8,133 nucleotides of DNA from Acetobacteraceae bacterium (lineage in GTDB: Bacteria; Pseudomonadota; Alphaproteobacteria; Acetobacterales; Acetobacteraceae), in NCBI GenBank assembly GCA_947478535.1, contig CANJXD010000248.1:1-8133 (forward strand), written 5' to 3'. Each line of letters starts with the position of its first letter. Within the stretch, counting starts at the first letter, position 1. Both the position numbers and the translations under genes were made by a program. Below, in pieces: positions 1 to 5,621 of this stretch. Below the pieces are notes generated by a model. It had not been told where the DNA came from, made no database searches, and saw nothing but the letters and a program-made list of their open reading frames with translations.

Positions 1-160
1 CCGTCACGCCGCCGCAGCTCGATGATCGTACGGTCCACGACCGTCAGCCGTCTTCTCTGAACTGCCATCGAACCACCGTAACCCCTCAAGGAAATCAGTG
101 GTGTTCGCTACGGATGTTGAATCCGCCGTCTTAATCGAGAGGTGATGGCGCAGGCCACTG
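1..160. other. Gene-free left edge, lower GC
   Basis: I find no convincing gene in this stretch. It is visibly richer in A/T than the rest of the window, especially from about 60 to 140. One plus-strand frame is open from the edge to a TGA at 58-60 and could be the last codons of a gene outside the window, but about 19 codons are too few to recognise. A small perfect hairpin (ACGGTC at 30-35, GACCGT at 39-44, 3-base loop) is present without a clear T-tract. No convincing -35/-10 pair for the gene starting at 161 could be picked out, although its promoter probably lies here. Confidence 0.5.
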
Positions 161-1057
161 ATGGACGACAAACAGAAACGGGTCGCCGTCAGCCTACTGA
201 CCGTTACCGCCGCCGTCATTCTGTCGCTGATCGTCAGTGCCGGGTCAAATTCGCTTGTCATCCGGCTGGATGTCGTCGGCAGCATCATCGAACTCGTGGC
301 CCTCGGCATCACCTGGCACGCGCTGGCGCGATCGAAGCGCCCGGCGAATGAGGCGTACAACTACGGCTTCGCGAAGCTGGAAAATCTCTGCGGCCTGCTG
401 ATCGCGCAGGTGCAGATGGCCTATCTGCTGATCTTCCTGTGGATGGCCTTCCAGCGCCTGGCAGACCCGGTGCCGCCGGAAGGCGCGGGGCTCGGACTGT
501 TGCTCTATGCCTACGGCACCTGCGTCACCAGCCTGATGCTGGTGTGGTCCCGCGCCCTGGTGAAGCGTGCGCCGACGCCGATCGCGCTGGCGCTGTATCG
601 CGGCTACCAGGTGAAGGTGACGGCCAATATCACCACCGGCGTCCTGTTGGGCGTGGCGGCCCTGGCGCCGGACCTGCACATCGTCCAGTACCTCGACCCC
701 ATCAACGTCCTGCTGCTGTGCGGCGTCCGCATCCGCGCCATCGCCATGGTCATCGTCGCCTCGGGGCGGGACCTGCTGGACGCGGCGGCGGAGGAGGAGA
801 CGAAGATCGCCATCTACGCCTCCCTCGCCAAGCGTTTCGATGATTATGACGACCTTGTGCGCATGGAGACCCGGCGGACACCGCAGGCCGTCTTCGTCAC
901 CTTGCACCTCGCCTTCGCGGAGGACCGGGAACTGACCCAGGTCTATCAGGCGATCGACGAATTGTGCCGCGACGTCGCCTCCCGCGTCCCGAACGCCGAG
1001 GTCGCCGTCGTGCCGCACCCCATGAGGGACGTGGCGCATCGCCCGGATGATGACTGA
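161..1057 (+). CDS. CDF-like membrane protein lacking canonical metal ligands
   Basis: This 298-residue protein resembles cation diffusion facilitators, inner-membrane antiporters that export Zn2+, Fe2+, Mn2+ and similar ions. Hydrophobic segments lie near residues 8-28, 36-56, 76-97, 110-130, 155-170 and 180-200, followed by a soluble tail (about 211-298) like the CDF dimerisation domain. Family-like landmarks are YNYGFAKLEN (66-75), matching the YxYGxxRxE stretch after TM2, and LDPIN (178-182) with SGRDLLD (201-207), matching the DPI...ELLD stretch of TM6 and its exit. The TM2 ligand pair of the family (H/DxxxD) aligns with G40 and E44, and the TM5 HxxxD with Q150 and T154, so ordinary zinc transport is doubtful. 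The start is fixed between an in-frame TGA at 143-145 and the ATG at 161; the ribosome binding site is weak (cagg, 151-154). It converges on trmB 8 bp away. Family membership is fairly sure; substrate and activity are unknown. Confidence 0.75.
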   Translation: MDDKQKRVAVSLLTVTAAVILSLIVSAGSNSLVIRLDVVGSIIELVALGITWHALARSKRPANEAYNYGFAKLENLCGLLIAQVQMAYLLIFLWMAFQRLADPVPPEGAGLGLLLYAYGTCVTSLMLVWSRALVKRAPTPIALALYRGYQVKVTANITTGVLLGVAALAPDLHIVQYLDPINVLLLCGVRIRAIAMVIVASGRDLLDAAAEEETKIAIYASLAKRFDDYDDLVRMETRRTPQAVFVTLHLAFAEDRELTQVYQAIDELCRDVASRVPNAEVAVVPHPMRDVAHRPDDD

Positions 1058-1069
1058 ACCGCCGTTCAG
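1054..1069. terminator. Small hairpin between convergent stop codons
   Basis: CTGAAC (1054-1059) and GTTCAG (1064-1069) form a perfect 6-bp stem with a 4-base loop. Each arm contains a stop codon, TGA of the plus-strand gene and TGA of trmB. Three of the six pairs follow automatically from two facing TGA codons. There is no T-tract on either side, so a role as a bidirectional terminator is only possible, not shown. Confidence 0.25.
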
Positions 1070-1779
1070 GCCCGGCGGAAGATCCACCAGATGGGCTGCC
1101 GCCCTTCCCGTCGCGCCTTGGCTTCATACCGCGTGCCCGGCCAGCCCGCGGGCCGTTCGGCGTCATGGCGCTCGGCGGGGGTGAACAGGGTCGTGCCCGC
1201 GAACACCTCCTCCACCCAGGCCTGATAGGTCGGGTCGTCGCTGGCGATGCGCCATTCCCCGCCCGGTCGCAGCACGCGGTGCACCAGCGGCAGCAATTCC
1301 GGATGCACGAAGCGGCGCTTGGCGTGGCGTGATTTCGGCCAGGGGTCCGGGAACATCAGCATCAGCCGGTCGAGCGAGCCCTCCGGCAGCCCCTGCACGA
1401 GGTGCCGCGCATCGGTGGGCCAGAGCCGCAGGTTGCTCGGCAGGGCGCCGGTTGCTTCCTCCCCCTCACCCACCAGGCGCGTCAGCAGGGAACAGAGGCC
1501 GTTCTCGAAGACCTCGGAGGCGATGTAGGCAACCTCTGGATGGGCCGCGACCTGTTCCAGCGCGTGTTCCCCGCCGCCGAAGCCCACTTCCAGCCAAAGC
1601 TTCGCCGCGGGCATGCGGAAGGCCGCCAGCGGGTCGGCAAGGTCGCCCGCCGCCAGTCGCAGCCGCGGCAGCGTGACATCGAGCAGGCGCTGCTGGCGCG
1701 GCCGGAGCGGGTGCCCGCGGCGGCGGCCATAGAGGCGGTCGGGCACGCCCTCGGCGAGCGGCGGACGGTCGGCGGTCAT
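1066..1779 (-). CDS. trmB: tRNA (guanine-N7-)-methyltransferase TrmB
   Basis: The 237-residue product transfers a methyl group from S-adenosylmethionine to N7 of guanine 46 in the variable loop of tRNAs. It shows the class I methyltransferase glycine-rich loop EVGFGGGEH (64-72), an acidic residue at the end of the next strand (SEV, 88-90), and the TrmB signature FPDPWPKSRHAKRR (143-156), which includes the Asp and basic residues used for tRNA binding and catalysis. RPGGEW (171-176) and the C-terminal TRYEAKARREG (216-226) also fit, the latter corresponding to the family TxFE motif. Length is usual for proteobacterial TrmB. The start at 1779 has a close GAGGA (1784-1788). An in-frame ATG at 1818 would begin inside a terminator stem and add 13 non-conserved residues. 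It lies 69 bp after metK, with an intrinsic terminator in between, so expression may depend on readthrough. It converges with the CDF-like gene. Confidence 0.95.
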   Translation of the reverse strand: MTADRPPLAEGVPDRLYGRRRGHPLRPRQQRLLDVTLPRLRLAAGDLADPLAAFRMPAAKLWLEVGFGGGEHALEQVAAHPEVAYIASEVFENGLCSLLTRLVGEGEEATGALPSNLRLWPTDARHLVQGLPEGSLDRLMLMFPDPWPKSRHAKRRFVHPELLPLVHRVLRPGGEWRIASDDPTYQAWVEEVFAGTTLFTPAERHDAERPAGWPGTRYEAKARREGRQPIWWIFRRA

Positions 1780-1783
1780 GTGT

Positions 1784-1788
1784 TCCTC
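1784..1788 (-). promoter_or_regulatory. trmB Shine-Dalgarno sequence
   Basis: GAGGA on the minus strand lies 4 bases before the ATG at 1777-1779. It supports this start over the in-frame ATG at 1818. It sits only a few bases past the T-run of the upstream terminator. Confidence 0.6.
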
Positions 1789-1792
1789 AATG

Positions 1793-1824
1793 AAAAGGGG
1801 CGGCAGGCTTTCGCCCACCGCCCC
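1793..1824 (-). terminator. Intrinsic terminator after metK, before trmB
   Basis: On the minus strand GGGGCGG (1824-1818) pairs perfectly with CCGCCCC (1803-1797). TGGGC (1817-1813) pairs with GCCTG (1808-1804) through three Watson-Crick and two G-T pairs. The loop is GAAA (1812-1809), a stable GNRA tetraloop. The 12-bp stem is followed at once by TTTT (1796-1793). This is the layout of a Rho-independent terminator, with a rather short U-run. It ends metK transcripts 25 bp beyond the stop codon and lies 14 bp upstream of the trmB start, so it would also limit or gate trmB. Confidence 0.75.
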
Positions 1825-1848
1825 GGATAGCCGAGCCTCGGTCGGGGA

Positions 1849-3036
1849 TTACCGGCCGAAGGCGCGCTTCAGTTCGTCCACCAGGTCGGTCTTCTCCCAG
1901 GTGAAGGTGCCCTTTTCCGCATCCGGCGTGCGGCCGAAATGGCCGTAGGAGGAGGTCGGCACATAGATCGGGCGGTTGAGGTGCAGGTGTTCGCGAATCC
2001 CGCGCGGGGAGAGGTTCACCAGCCCGTCCATCACCTGGGCGAGCTTCGTCTCGTCCACGTCCTTGCCCGTGCCGTGCAGGTCGAAATAGACCGACAGCGG
2101 CTTGGAGACGCCGATGGCGTAGCTGACCTGAATCGTGCACTTGTCGGCGAGGCCGGCGGCGACGACGTTCTTGGCGACGTAGCGCGCGGCATAGGCCGCG
2201 GAACGGTCGACCTTCGTCGGGTCCTTGCCGGAGAAGGCGCCGCCGCCATGCGGGGCCGCGCCACCATAGGTGTCGACGATGATCTTGCGCCCGGTCAGGC
2301 CGCAGTCGCCATCGGGTCCGCCGATGACGAAGGTGCCGGTCGGGTTCACGTAGAACTCGCTATCCGCGCACATCCAGCCCTTCGGCAGCGTGCTTTCGAC
2401 CAGCGGCCGCAGCAGCGCCTTGATCTCGGCCTGCTCCAGCCCCTCGACATGCTGGGTGGAGACGACGATCGAGGTGGCCCCCACCGGCTTGCCGTCGATG
2501 TAGCGCAGCGTCACCTGGGACTTCGCGTCGGGCAGCAGCCCGTCGACGGACTTGTCCTTGATGCGGCGCAGCTCGCTGATGCGGCGGAGGATGCCATGCG
2601 CATAATACAGCGGCGCCGGCATCAGGTCCGGCGTCTCGGTGCAGGCATAGCCGAACATGATGCCCTGGTCGCCGGCGCCTTCATCCTTGTTGCCGGTGGC
2701 ATCCACGCCCTGCGCGATATGCGCGGACTGGGCATGCAGGTGGCATTCGATGGAGGCGTTCTGCCAGTGGAAGCCTTCCTGCTCATACCCGATGTCATGG
2801 ATCGCGAGGCGCGTCAGATGCATCAGCAGTTCAGGCGTCACGCTGCCGGGGCCACGCGTTTCACCCGCCAGCACCACGCGGTTGGTGGTGCAGAGGGTCT
2901 CGCAGGCTACGCGGGAATAGGGATCGGCCGAGAGGTAGGCATCGAGGACGGTGTCGGAAATGCGATCCGCCACCTTGTCGGGATGGCCCTCGGAGACCGA
3001 CTCCGACGTGAAAAGGTATTCGCCCTTGTCGCGCAT
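1849..3036 (-). CDS. metK: S-adenosylmethionine synthase
   Basis: This 395-residue methionine adenosyltransferase makes S-adenosylmethionine from L-methionine and ATP in the cytoplasm, releasing phosphate and pyrophosphate; it normally acts as a homotetramer. Hallmarks are SEGHPDK (15-21) with the catalytic His18 and Mg-binding Asp20, the hexapeptide GAGDQG (120-125), and the phosphate-loop-like [19 protein letters not shown] (264-282). Length is within the family range (about 380-400). The start was placed at 3036 because conserved sequence begins right there ([17 protein letters not shown]); the 36 in-frame codons upstream are unlike the family. The Shine-Dalgarno is AAGAGG (3054-3049), about 12 bases from the ATG, somewhat far. 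It lies 132 bp after dapB and has its own probable promoter and a structured leader. An intrinsic terminator follows. It supplies the cofactor used by trmB next door. All key residues seen are intact. Confidence 0.97.
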   Translation of the reverse strand: MRDKGEYLFTSESVSEGHPDKVADRISDTVLDAYLSADPYSRVACETLCTTNRVVLAGETRGPGSVTPELLMHLTRLAIHDIGYEQEGFHWQNASIECHLHAQSAHIAQGVDATGNKDEGAGDQGIMFGYACTETPDLMPAPLYYAHGILRRISELRRIKDKSVDGLLPDAKSQVTLRYIDGKPVGATSIVVSTQHVEGLEQAEIKALLRPLVESTLPKGWMCADSEFYVNPTGTFVIGGPDGDCGLTGRKIIVDTYGGAAPHGGGAFSGKDPTKVDRSAAYAARYVAKNVVAAGLADKCTIQVSYAIGVSKPLSVYFDLHGTGKDVDETKLAQVMDGLVNLSPRGIREHLHLNRPIYVPTSSYGHFGRTPDAEKGTFTWEKTDLVDELKRAFGR

Positions 3037-3110
3037 GGCGTGATTCGGCCTCTTGTCGCGTGAGGGCCGGATTGCCCCGGCCTGGCAAGCTGGCCCGGCC
3101 AATCCGGGAC
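3037..3110 (-). promoter_or_regulatory. Structured metK 5' leader, possible cis-regulatory RNA
   Basis: If transcription starts a few bases past the predicted -10 box, the leader is about 70-75 nt. Arms at 3107-3092 and 3082-3067 form a 16-position hairpin with 14 pairs (two G-G mismatches) and a 9-base loop. A second pairing is possible: GATTGGCC (3104-3097) in the 5' arm with GGCC-G-AATC (3050-3042), one bulged G, which would cover the GG of the Shine-Dalgarno. The two pairings exclude each other. metK is a common target of SAM-sensing riboswitches, but I do not recognise the conserved core of SAM-I, SAM-II, SAM/SAH or SAH classes. The structure is seen in the sequence; regulation is inference. 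Confidence 0.35.
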
Positions 3111-3115
3111 GGGGG

Positions 3116-3144
3116 CTTATTGCGGTGCAATGCGGCGGGGTCAA
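3116..3144 (-). promoter_or_regulatory. Putative metK promoter
   Basis: TTGACC (3144-3139) as -35 and AATAAG (3121-3116) as -10 are separated by 17 bp. The -35 matches the sigma-70 consensus at 5 of 6 bases and is preceded by C, giving the CTTGAC form usual in alphaproteobacteria; the -10 matches at 4 of 6. It is in the dapB-metK gap and points at metK, with the -10 box 79 bp upstream of the metK ATG. A related box lies upstream of dapB. Confidence 0.45.
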
Positions 3145-3157
3145 GGCGCCCCGCCGC
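3132..3157 (-). terminator. GC-rich hairpin after dapB, no T-tract
   Basis: GCGGCGGGG (minus strand, 3157-3149) pairs perfectly with CCCCGCCGC (3140-3132) around an 8-base loop, 12 bp after the dapB stop. No U-run follows, so it is at best an imperfect terminator or a transcript-end stabiliser. It overlaps the predicted metK -35 box, which lies partly in its loop. Confidence 0.35.
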
Positions 3158-3168
3158 CGTTCGACGCC

Positions 3169-3945
3169 TCAGATGCCGAGAACATCCCGCATCGAATACA
3201 ACCCAGGAGTGCGTCCTCGGACCCAGAGCGCCGCCCGGATCGCCCCGGTGGCATAGGCGCGGCGGTCGAAGCTGCGATGGGTGAGGGCGATCTGTTCGGT
3301 CCCGGAGGCGAATAGCAGGGTGTGGTCCCCCACGACCTGGCCGCCGCGCAGGGCCGCGAAGCCGATGGGGCCGGTGGCGCGGGCGCCGGTATGGCCATCC
3401 CGCCCCGACTCCATGCCCACTTCCTCCAGCGTCTTGCCGCGCCCCCGCGCTACCGCGCGCCCCATGGCGATGGCGGTGCCGGAGGGGGCATCGACCTTCT
3501 GGCGATGATGCATCTCCAGGATTTCGGCGTCATATTGCTCGGGCGGCAGCACCGCGCCCATGCGCTCCGCAATCGCCAGCAGCAGGTTCACCCCGGTCGA
3601 GTAGTTGGCGGCATAGACGATGGGCGCGTGCCGCGCGGCCTCCGCCACCGCGGCTTCCTGCGCCGCATCGAGACCGGTGGTGCCCAGGACATAAGCGCGG
3701 CCGGCCGCAGCGGCCGCGGCGGCATGGCCGGCCGCGGCGGAGGCATGGGTGAAGTCCACCACGACATCGCTCGCGGCGAACAACGCCCCCGCGTCGGCCA
3801 GCACGCTGGCGCCACCGGGCAGGCCCTCGGTATTCGCGCCGGGCCGGTCGATGCCGCCCGAGAGCGTCGCACCACCCGCCAGGGCTTCCTCCGCCAGCAG
3901 GCGCCCCATGCGCCCGGCGATGCCGCAGATGCCAATCCGGGTCAT
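3169..3945 (-). CDS. dapB: 4-hydroxy-tetrahydrodipicolinate reductase
   Basis: The 258-residue enzyme reduces 4-hydroxy-tetrahydrodipicolinate with NAD(P)H in the diaminopimelate/lysine pathway, feeding peptidoglycan and protein synthesis. It has the Rossmann loop GICGIAGRMG (5-14), an acidic-basic pair D33-R34 after strand 2 (the position that sets NADH/NADPH preference), LGTTG (87-91), the HH pair 146-147 with K150, and DAPSGTA (152-158), the DapB signature that binds substrate. The C-terminal stretch IGFAALRGGQVVGDHT (194-209) and LTHRSF (221-226) also match. Length is slightly below the E. coli enzyme (273). The start at 3945 is set by a strong AGGGAGGA immediately upstream and by the conserved N-terminus. 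An uninterrupted alanine run (75-81) coincides with a very GC-rich stretch. It lies 90 bp after the IalB-like gene and 132 bp before metK on the same strand. Confidence 0.96.
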   Translation of the reverse strand: MTRIGICGIAGRMGRLLAEEALAGGATLSGGIDRPGANTEGLPGGASVLADAGALFAASDVVVDFTHASAAAGHAAAAAAAGRAYVLGTTGLDAAQEAAVAEAARHAPIVYAANYSTGVNLLLAIAERMGAVLPPEQYDAEILEMHHRQKVDAPSGTAIAMGRAVARGRGKTLEEVGMESGRDGHTGARATGPIGFAALRGGQVVGDHTLLFASGTEQIALTHRSFDRRAYATGAIRAALWVRGRTPGLYSMRDVLGI

Positions 3946-3949
3946 GCGA

Positions 3950-3957
3950 TCCTCCCT
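3950..3957 (-). promoter_or_regulatory. dapB Shine-Dalgarno sequence
   Basis: AGGGAGGA on the minus strand ends 4 bases before the ATG at 3943-3945. It is near-perfect and decides the dapB start against the longer in-frame ATG at 3999. Confidence 0.8.
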
Positions 3958-3978
3958 AGACCATGGCGCAGCCTTCGC

Positions 3979-4000
3979 GCGGGTGCATCGCGGGGTCAAG
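3979..4000 (-). promoter_or_regulatory. Possible dapB promoter element (CTTGACC box)
   Basis: The 11-mer CTTGACCCCGC (4000-3990) upstream of dapB is identical to that carrying the metK -35 box (3145-3135). The similarity continues downstream as ATGCACCCGC here against ATTGCACCGC there. No good -10 hexamer stands at 16-18 bp from TTGACC here, so only the -35-like box is supported. Confidence 0.3.
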
Positions 4001-4016
4001 CCGAAGGGGTGGGGGC

Positions 4017-4033
4017 GGGCCTGGGCTCGGCCC
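4017..4033 (-). terminator. Weak hairpin after the IalB-like gene
   Basis: GGGCC (4033-4029) and GGCCC (4021-4017) can pair around a 7-base loop 2 bp after the stop codon. The stem is only 5 bp and no T-run follows, so termination is doubtful. Confidence 0.2.
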
Positions 4034-4035
4034 CG

Positions 4036-4674
4036 CTAGTTCCCCATCAGGCGCTGCAACCGCAGCATGATCTCCGGCAGCGTCAGGCCGGACTGGCTGG
4101 AGGGTGCGGGCGCGCTGCCCTCCGGCACCCGGGCGCGGTAGCGCGCTGTCGCATCGCGTGTCCGCTCCAGCCGCATCTCCACCGGTTCGGATTGCGCCGT
4201 GGCAGTGCCGAGGCCGGCGATCCGCACCAGGGCGGTCGGCGCCGCCGCCAGTTCCTCTGCCGCGCGGGCGGCGTCTTCCGGCTTTGGCGCGCAGGCGAGG
4301 GTCCGGCCTTCCAGCCCGCAGGGCATTTCGAAAAAGCGGTTCGGCGGGAAGCGGAGCTGCGCCACCCCGGTGACGGCGAGCAGGCCGCGGGACGCGCCTT
4401 CCAAGGTCAGGTCCCGCGCTGTCACCACCGGCACCAGGCGCCCGCCGCGATCCTGGATTTCCAGCACAAGCGATGTGCCGGCCGACCCTTGGGCACGCTC
4501 CACCGGGTCCCGGTGCCGCAGCAGGCAATCCCCGCGGTCCGTCATCCGGTCCGTGACGCAGGCGAGCCGCCAGGTGCCGATCTCCTCCGGCACGGTGGCA
4601 GTCGGGGTCTGTTGCGCAGCTGCGGGCAGCGCGCCAAGCAGGGTGGCGAGGATGGCGGTTGCGATCTTCTTCAT
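4036..4674 (-). CDS. Exported IalB-like (invasion-associated locus B family) protein
   Basis: The product is 212 residues with a clear Sec signal peptide: KK at 2-3, a hydrophobic core (about 4-16) and a probable cleavage after AAA (18-20, before QQ). The mature part has four cysteines, C39, C50, C119 and C128. They are arranged as WRLAC(11 residues apart)C in the first half and a late pair (MPC...LAC), the pattern of IalB-family periplasmic proteins, which likely make two disulfides. The C-terminal part (about 160-212) is charged and Pro/Ser-rich and ends in a short amphipathic helix (198-210). The precise role of this family is unclear in non-pathogens; the name comes from Bartonella. The start at 4674 is the only one that gives the signal peptide; I see no strong ribosome binding site. 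It is the first gene of the minus-strand block and is divergent from the aldo/keto reductase with 35 bp between starts. Export is sure, the family call moderate. Confidence 0.65.
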   Translation of the reverse strand: MKKIATAILATLLGALPAAAQQTPTATVPEEIGTWRLACVTDRMTDRGDCLLRHRDPVERAQGSAGTSLVLEIQDRGGRLVPVVTARDLTLEGASRGLLAVTGVAQLRFPPNRFFEMPCGLEGRTLACAPKPEDAARAAEELAAAPTALVRIAGLGTATAQSEPVEMRLERTRDATARYRARVPEGSAPAPSSQSGLTLPEIMLRLQRLMGN

Positions 4675-4709
4675 GACGCCGAAGATAGTGCGGCGGAGGG
4701 CCCGGTTCC

Positions 4710-5579
4710 ATGGCGACGACACGGCGGCAGGATGGCGCAGGCATCGTGACCTTCCCCGATGGCAAGGTCGTTCCATCCCTCGGCCAGGGCACCTGGTACA
4801 TGGGGGAGCGCGGCGGCGACCGCCGGGCGGAAGCGGCGGCCCTGCGGCTTGGCCTCGACCTTGGCCTGGGGCTGATCGACACGGCGGAAATGTATGCCGA
4901 GGGGGGCGCGGAGGAGGTGGTGGCGGAGGCCATCGCCGGGCGGCGGGAGGAATGCTTTCTCGTCTCCAAGGTCTATCCCCACAACGCCTCCGCCCGCGGC
5001 CTGCCAAAGGCGCTGGCGGCGAGCCTCAAGCGCCTCAGGGTGGAACGGATCGACCTTTACCTGCTGCATTGGCGCGGCGGCGTGGCGCTGGAGGAAACGG
5101 TGCGGGCGATGGAGAAGGCGGTGGCCGCCGGGCAGATTGGCCGCTGGGGGGTCTCCAACCTCGATGTCGCGGATCTGGAGGAACTGGGACCGGCGCTGCG
5201 GGACTGCGCCACGGACCAGGTGCTGTGGAACCTCGAAGCACGCGGGGTGGAATTCGACCTGCTGCCCTTCTGCGCCGGGCATGGCATGCCGGTGATGGCC
5301 TATTCGCCCCTGGGCTCCCCCGGCGGCCAGGGCGGCGCACTGCTGCGGCATGCGGCGCTGCAGGCCGTGGCGGCCCGGCATGGGGTGGCGCCGGCGCAGG
5401 TGGCGCTGGCCTTCGTGCTGTCCCGCCCCGGGGTGATCGCCATCCCCAAGGCGACGACGCCGGAGCATGTCCGGCAGAACGCGGCGGCGCGGGGGCTGGC
5501 GCTGGCGGCGGAGGATTTCCGCGACCTGGACGCGGCCTTTCCACCGCCGAGGCGGAAACGGCCACTGGCGATGCTGTAG
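4710..5579 (+). CDS. Aldo/keto reductase
   Basis: This 289-residue protein is an NADPH-type oxidoreductase of the aldo/keto reductase superfamily, a cytoplasmic (alpha/beta)8 barrel that reduces aldehydes or ketones. The catalytic tetrad is complete: D57 and Y62 in DTAEMY (57-62), K87 in LVSKVY (84-89) and H120 in YLLHW (117-121). Further family landmarks are LGQGTW (24-29), GRWGVSN near residue 147, AYSPLGSPG in strand 7 and AIPKAT near residue 249, the cofactor phosphate-binding region. Length is typical of the bacterial prokaryotic-type members (about 270-290). The start is supported by GGAGGG (4695-4700), 9 bases before the ATG. It is divergent from the IalB-like gene and 42 bp ahead of the GH19 gene, with which it may be co-transcribed. 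The natural substrate cannot be told from sequence. Confidence 0.93.
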   Translation: MATTRRQDGAGIVTFPDGKVVPSLGQGTWYMGERGGDRRAEAAALRLGLDLGLGLIDTAEMYAEGGAEEVVAEAIAGRREECFLVSKVYPHNASARGLPKALAASLKRLRVERIDLYLLHWRGGVALEETVRAMEKAVAAGQIGRWGVSNLDVADLEELGPALRDCATDQVLWNLEARGVEFDLLPFCAGHGMPVMAYSPLGSPGGQGGALLRHAALQAVAARHGVAPAQVALAFVLSRPGVIAIPKATTPEHVRQNAAARGLALAAEDFRDLDAAFPPPRRKRPLAML

Positions 5580-5621
5580 GGCGCTGGCGTAGCATCGGCG
5601 CACCTCGGGAGGAACGCGCCC

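Noticed and set aside
30..44. Hairpin ACGGTC-CAC-GACCGT as terminator of an upstream gene
   Set aside because: The stem is 6 bp, the following bases are mixed rather than a T-run, and the upstream gene is not in the window.
1780..1818. Alternative trmB start at the ATG at 1816-1818
   Set aside because: It would sit inside the terminator stem and adds 13 non-conserved residues, while the ATG at 1779 has its own ribosome binding site.
1939..3063. Long plus-strand open frame antisense to metK
   Set aside because: metK on the minus strand has all its signatures intact; the antisense translation resembles nothing and is a GC-driven shadow.
3037..3168. Known SAM-II, SAM/SAH or SAH riboswitch upstream of metK
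   Set aside because: I could not find the conserved core sequences of these classes; only an unclassified hairpin and alternative pairing are supported.
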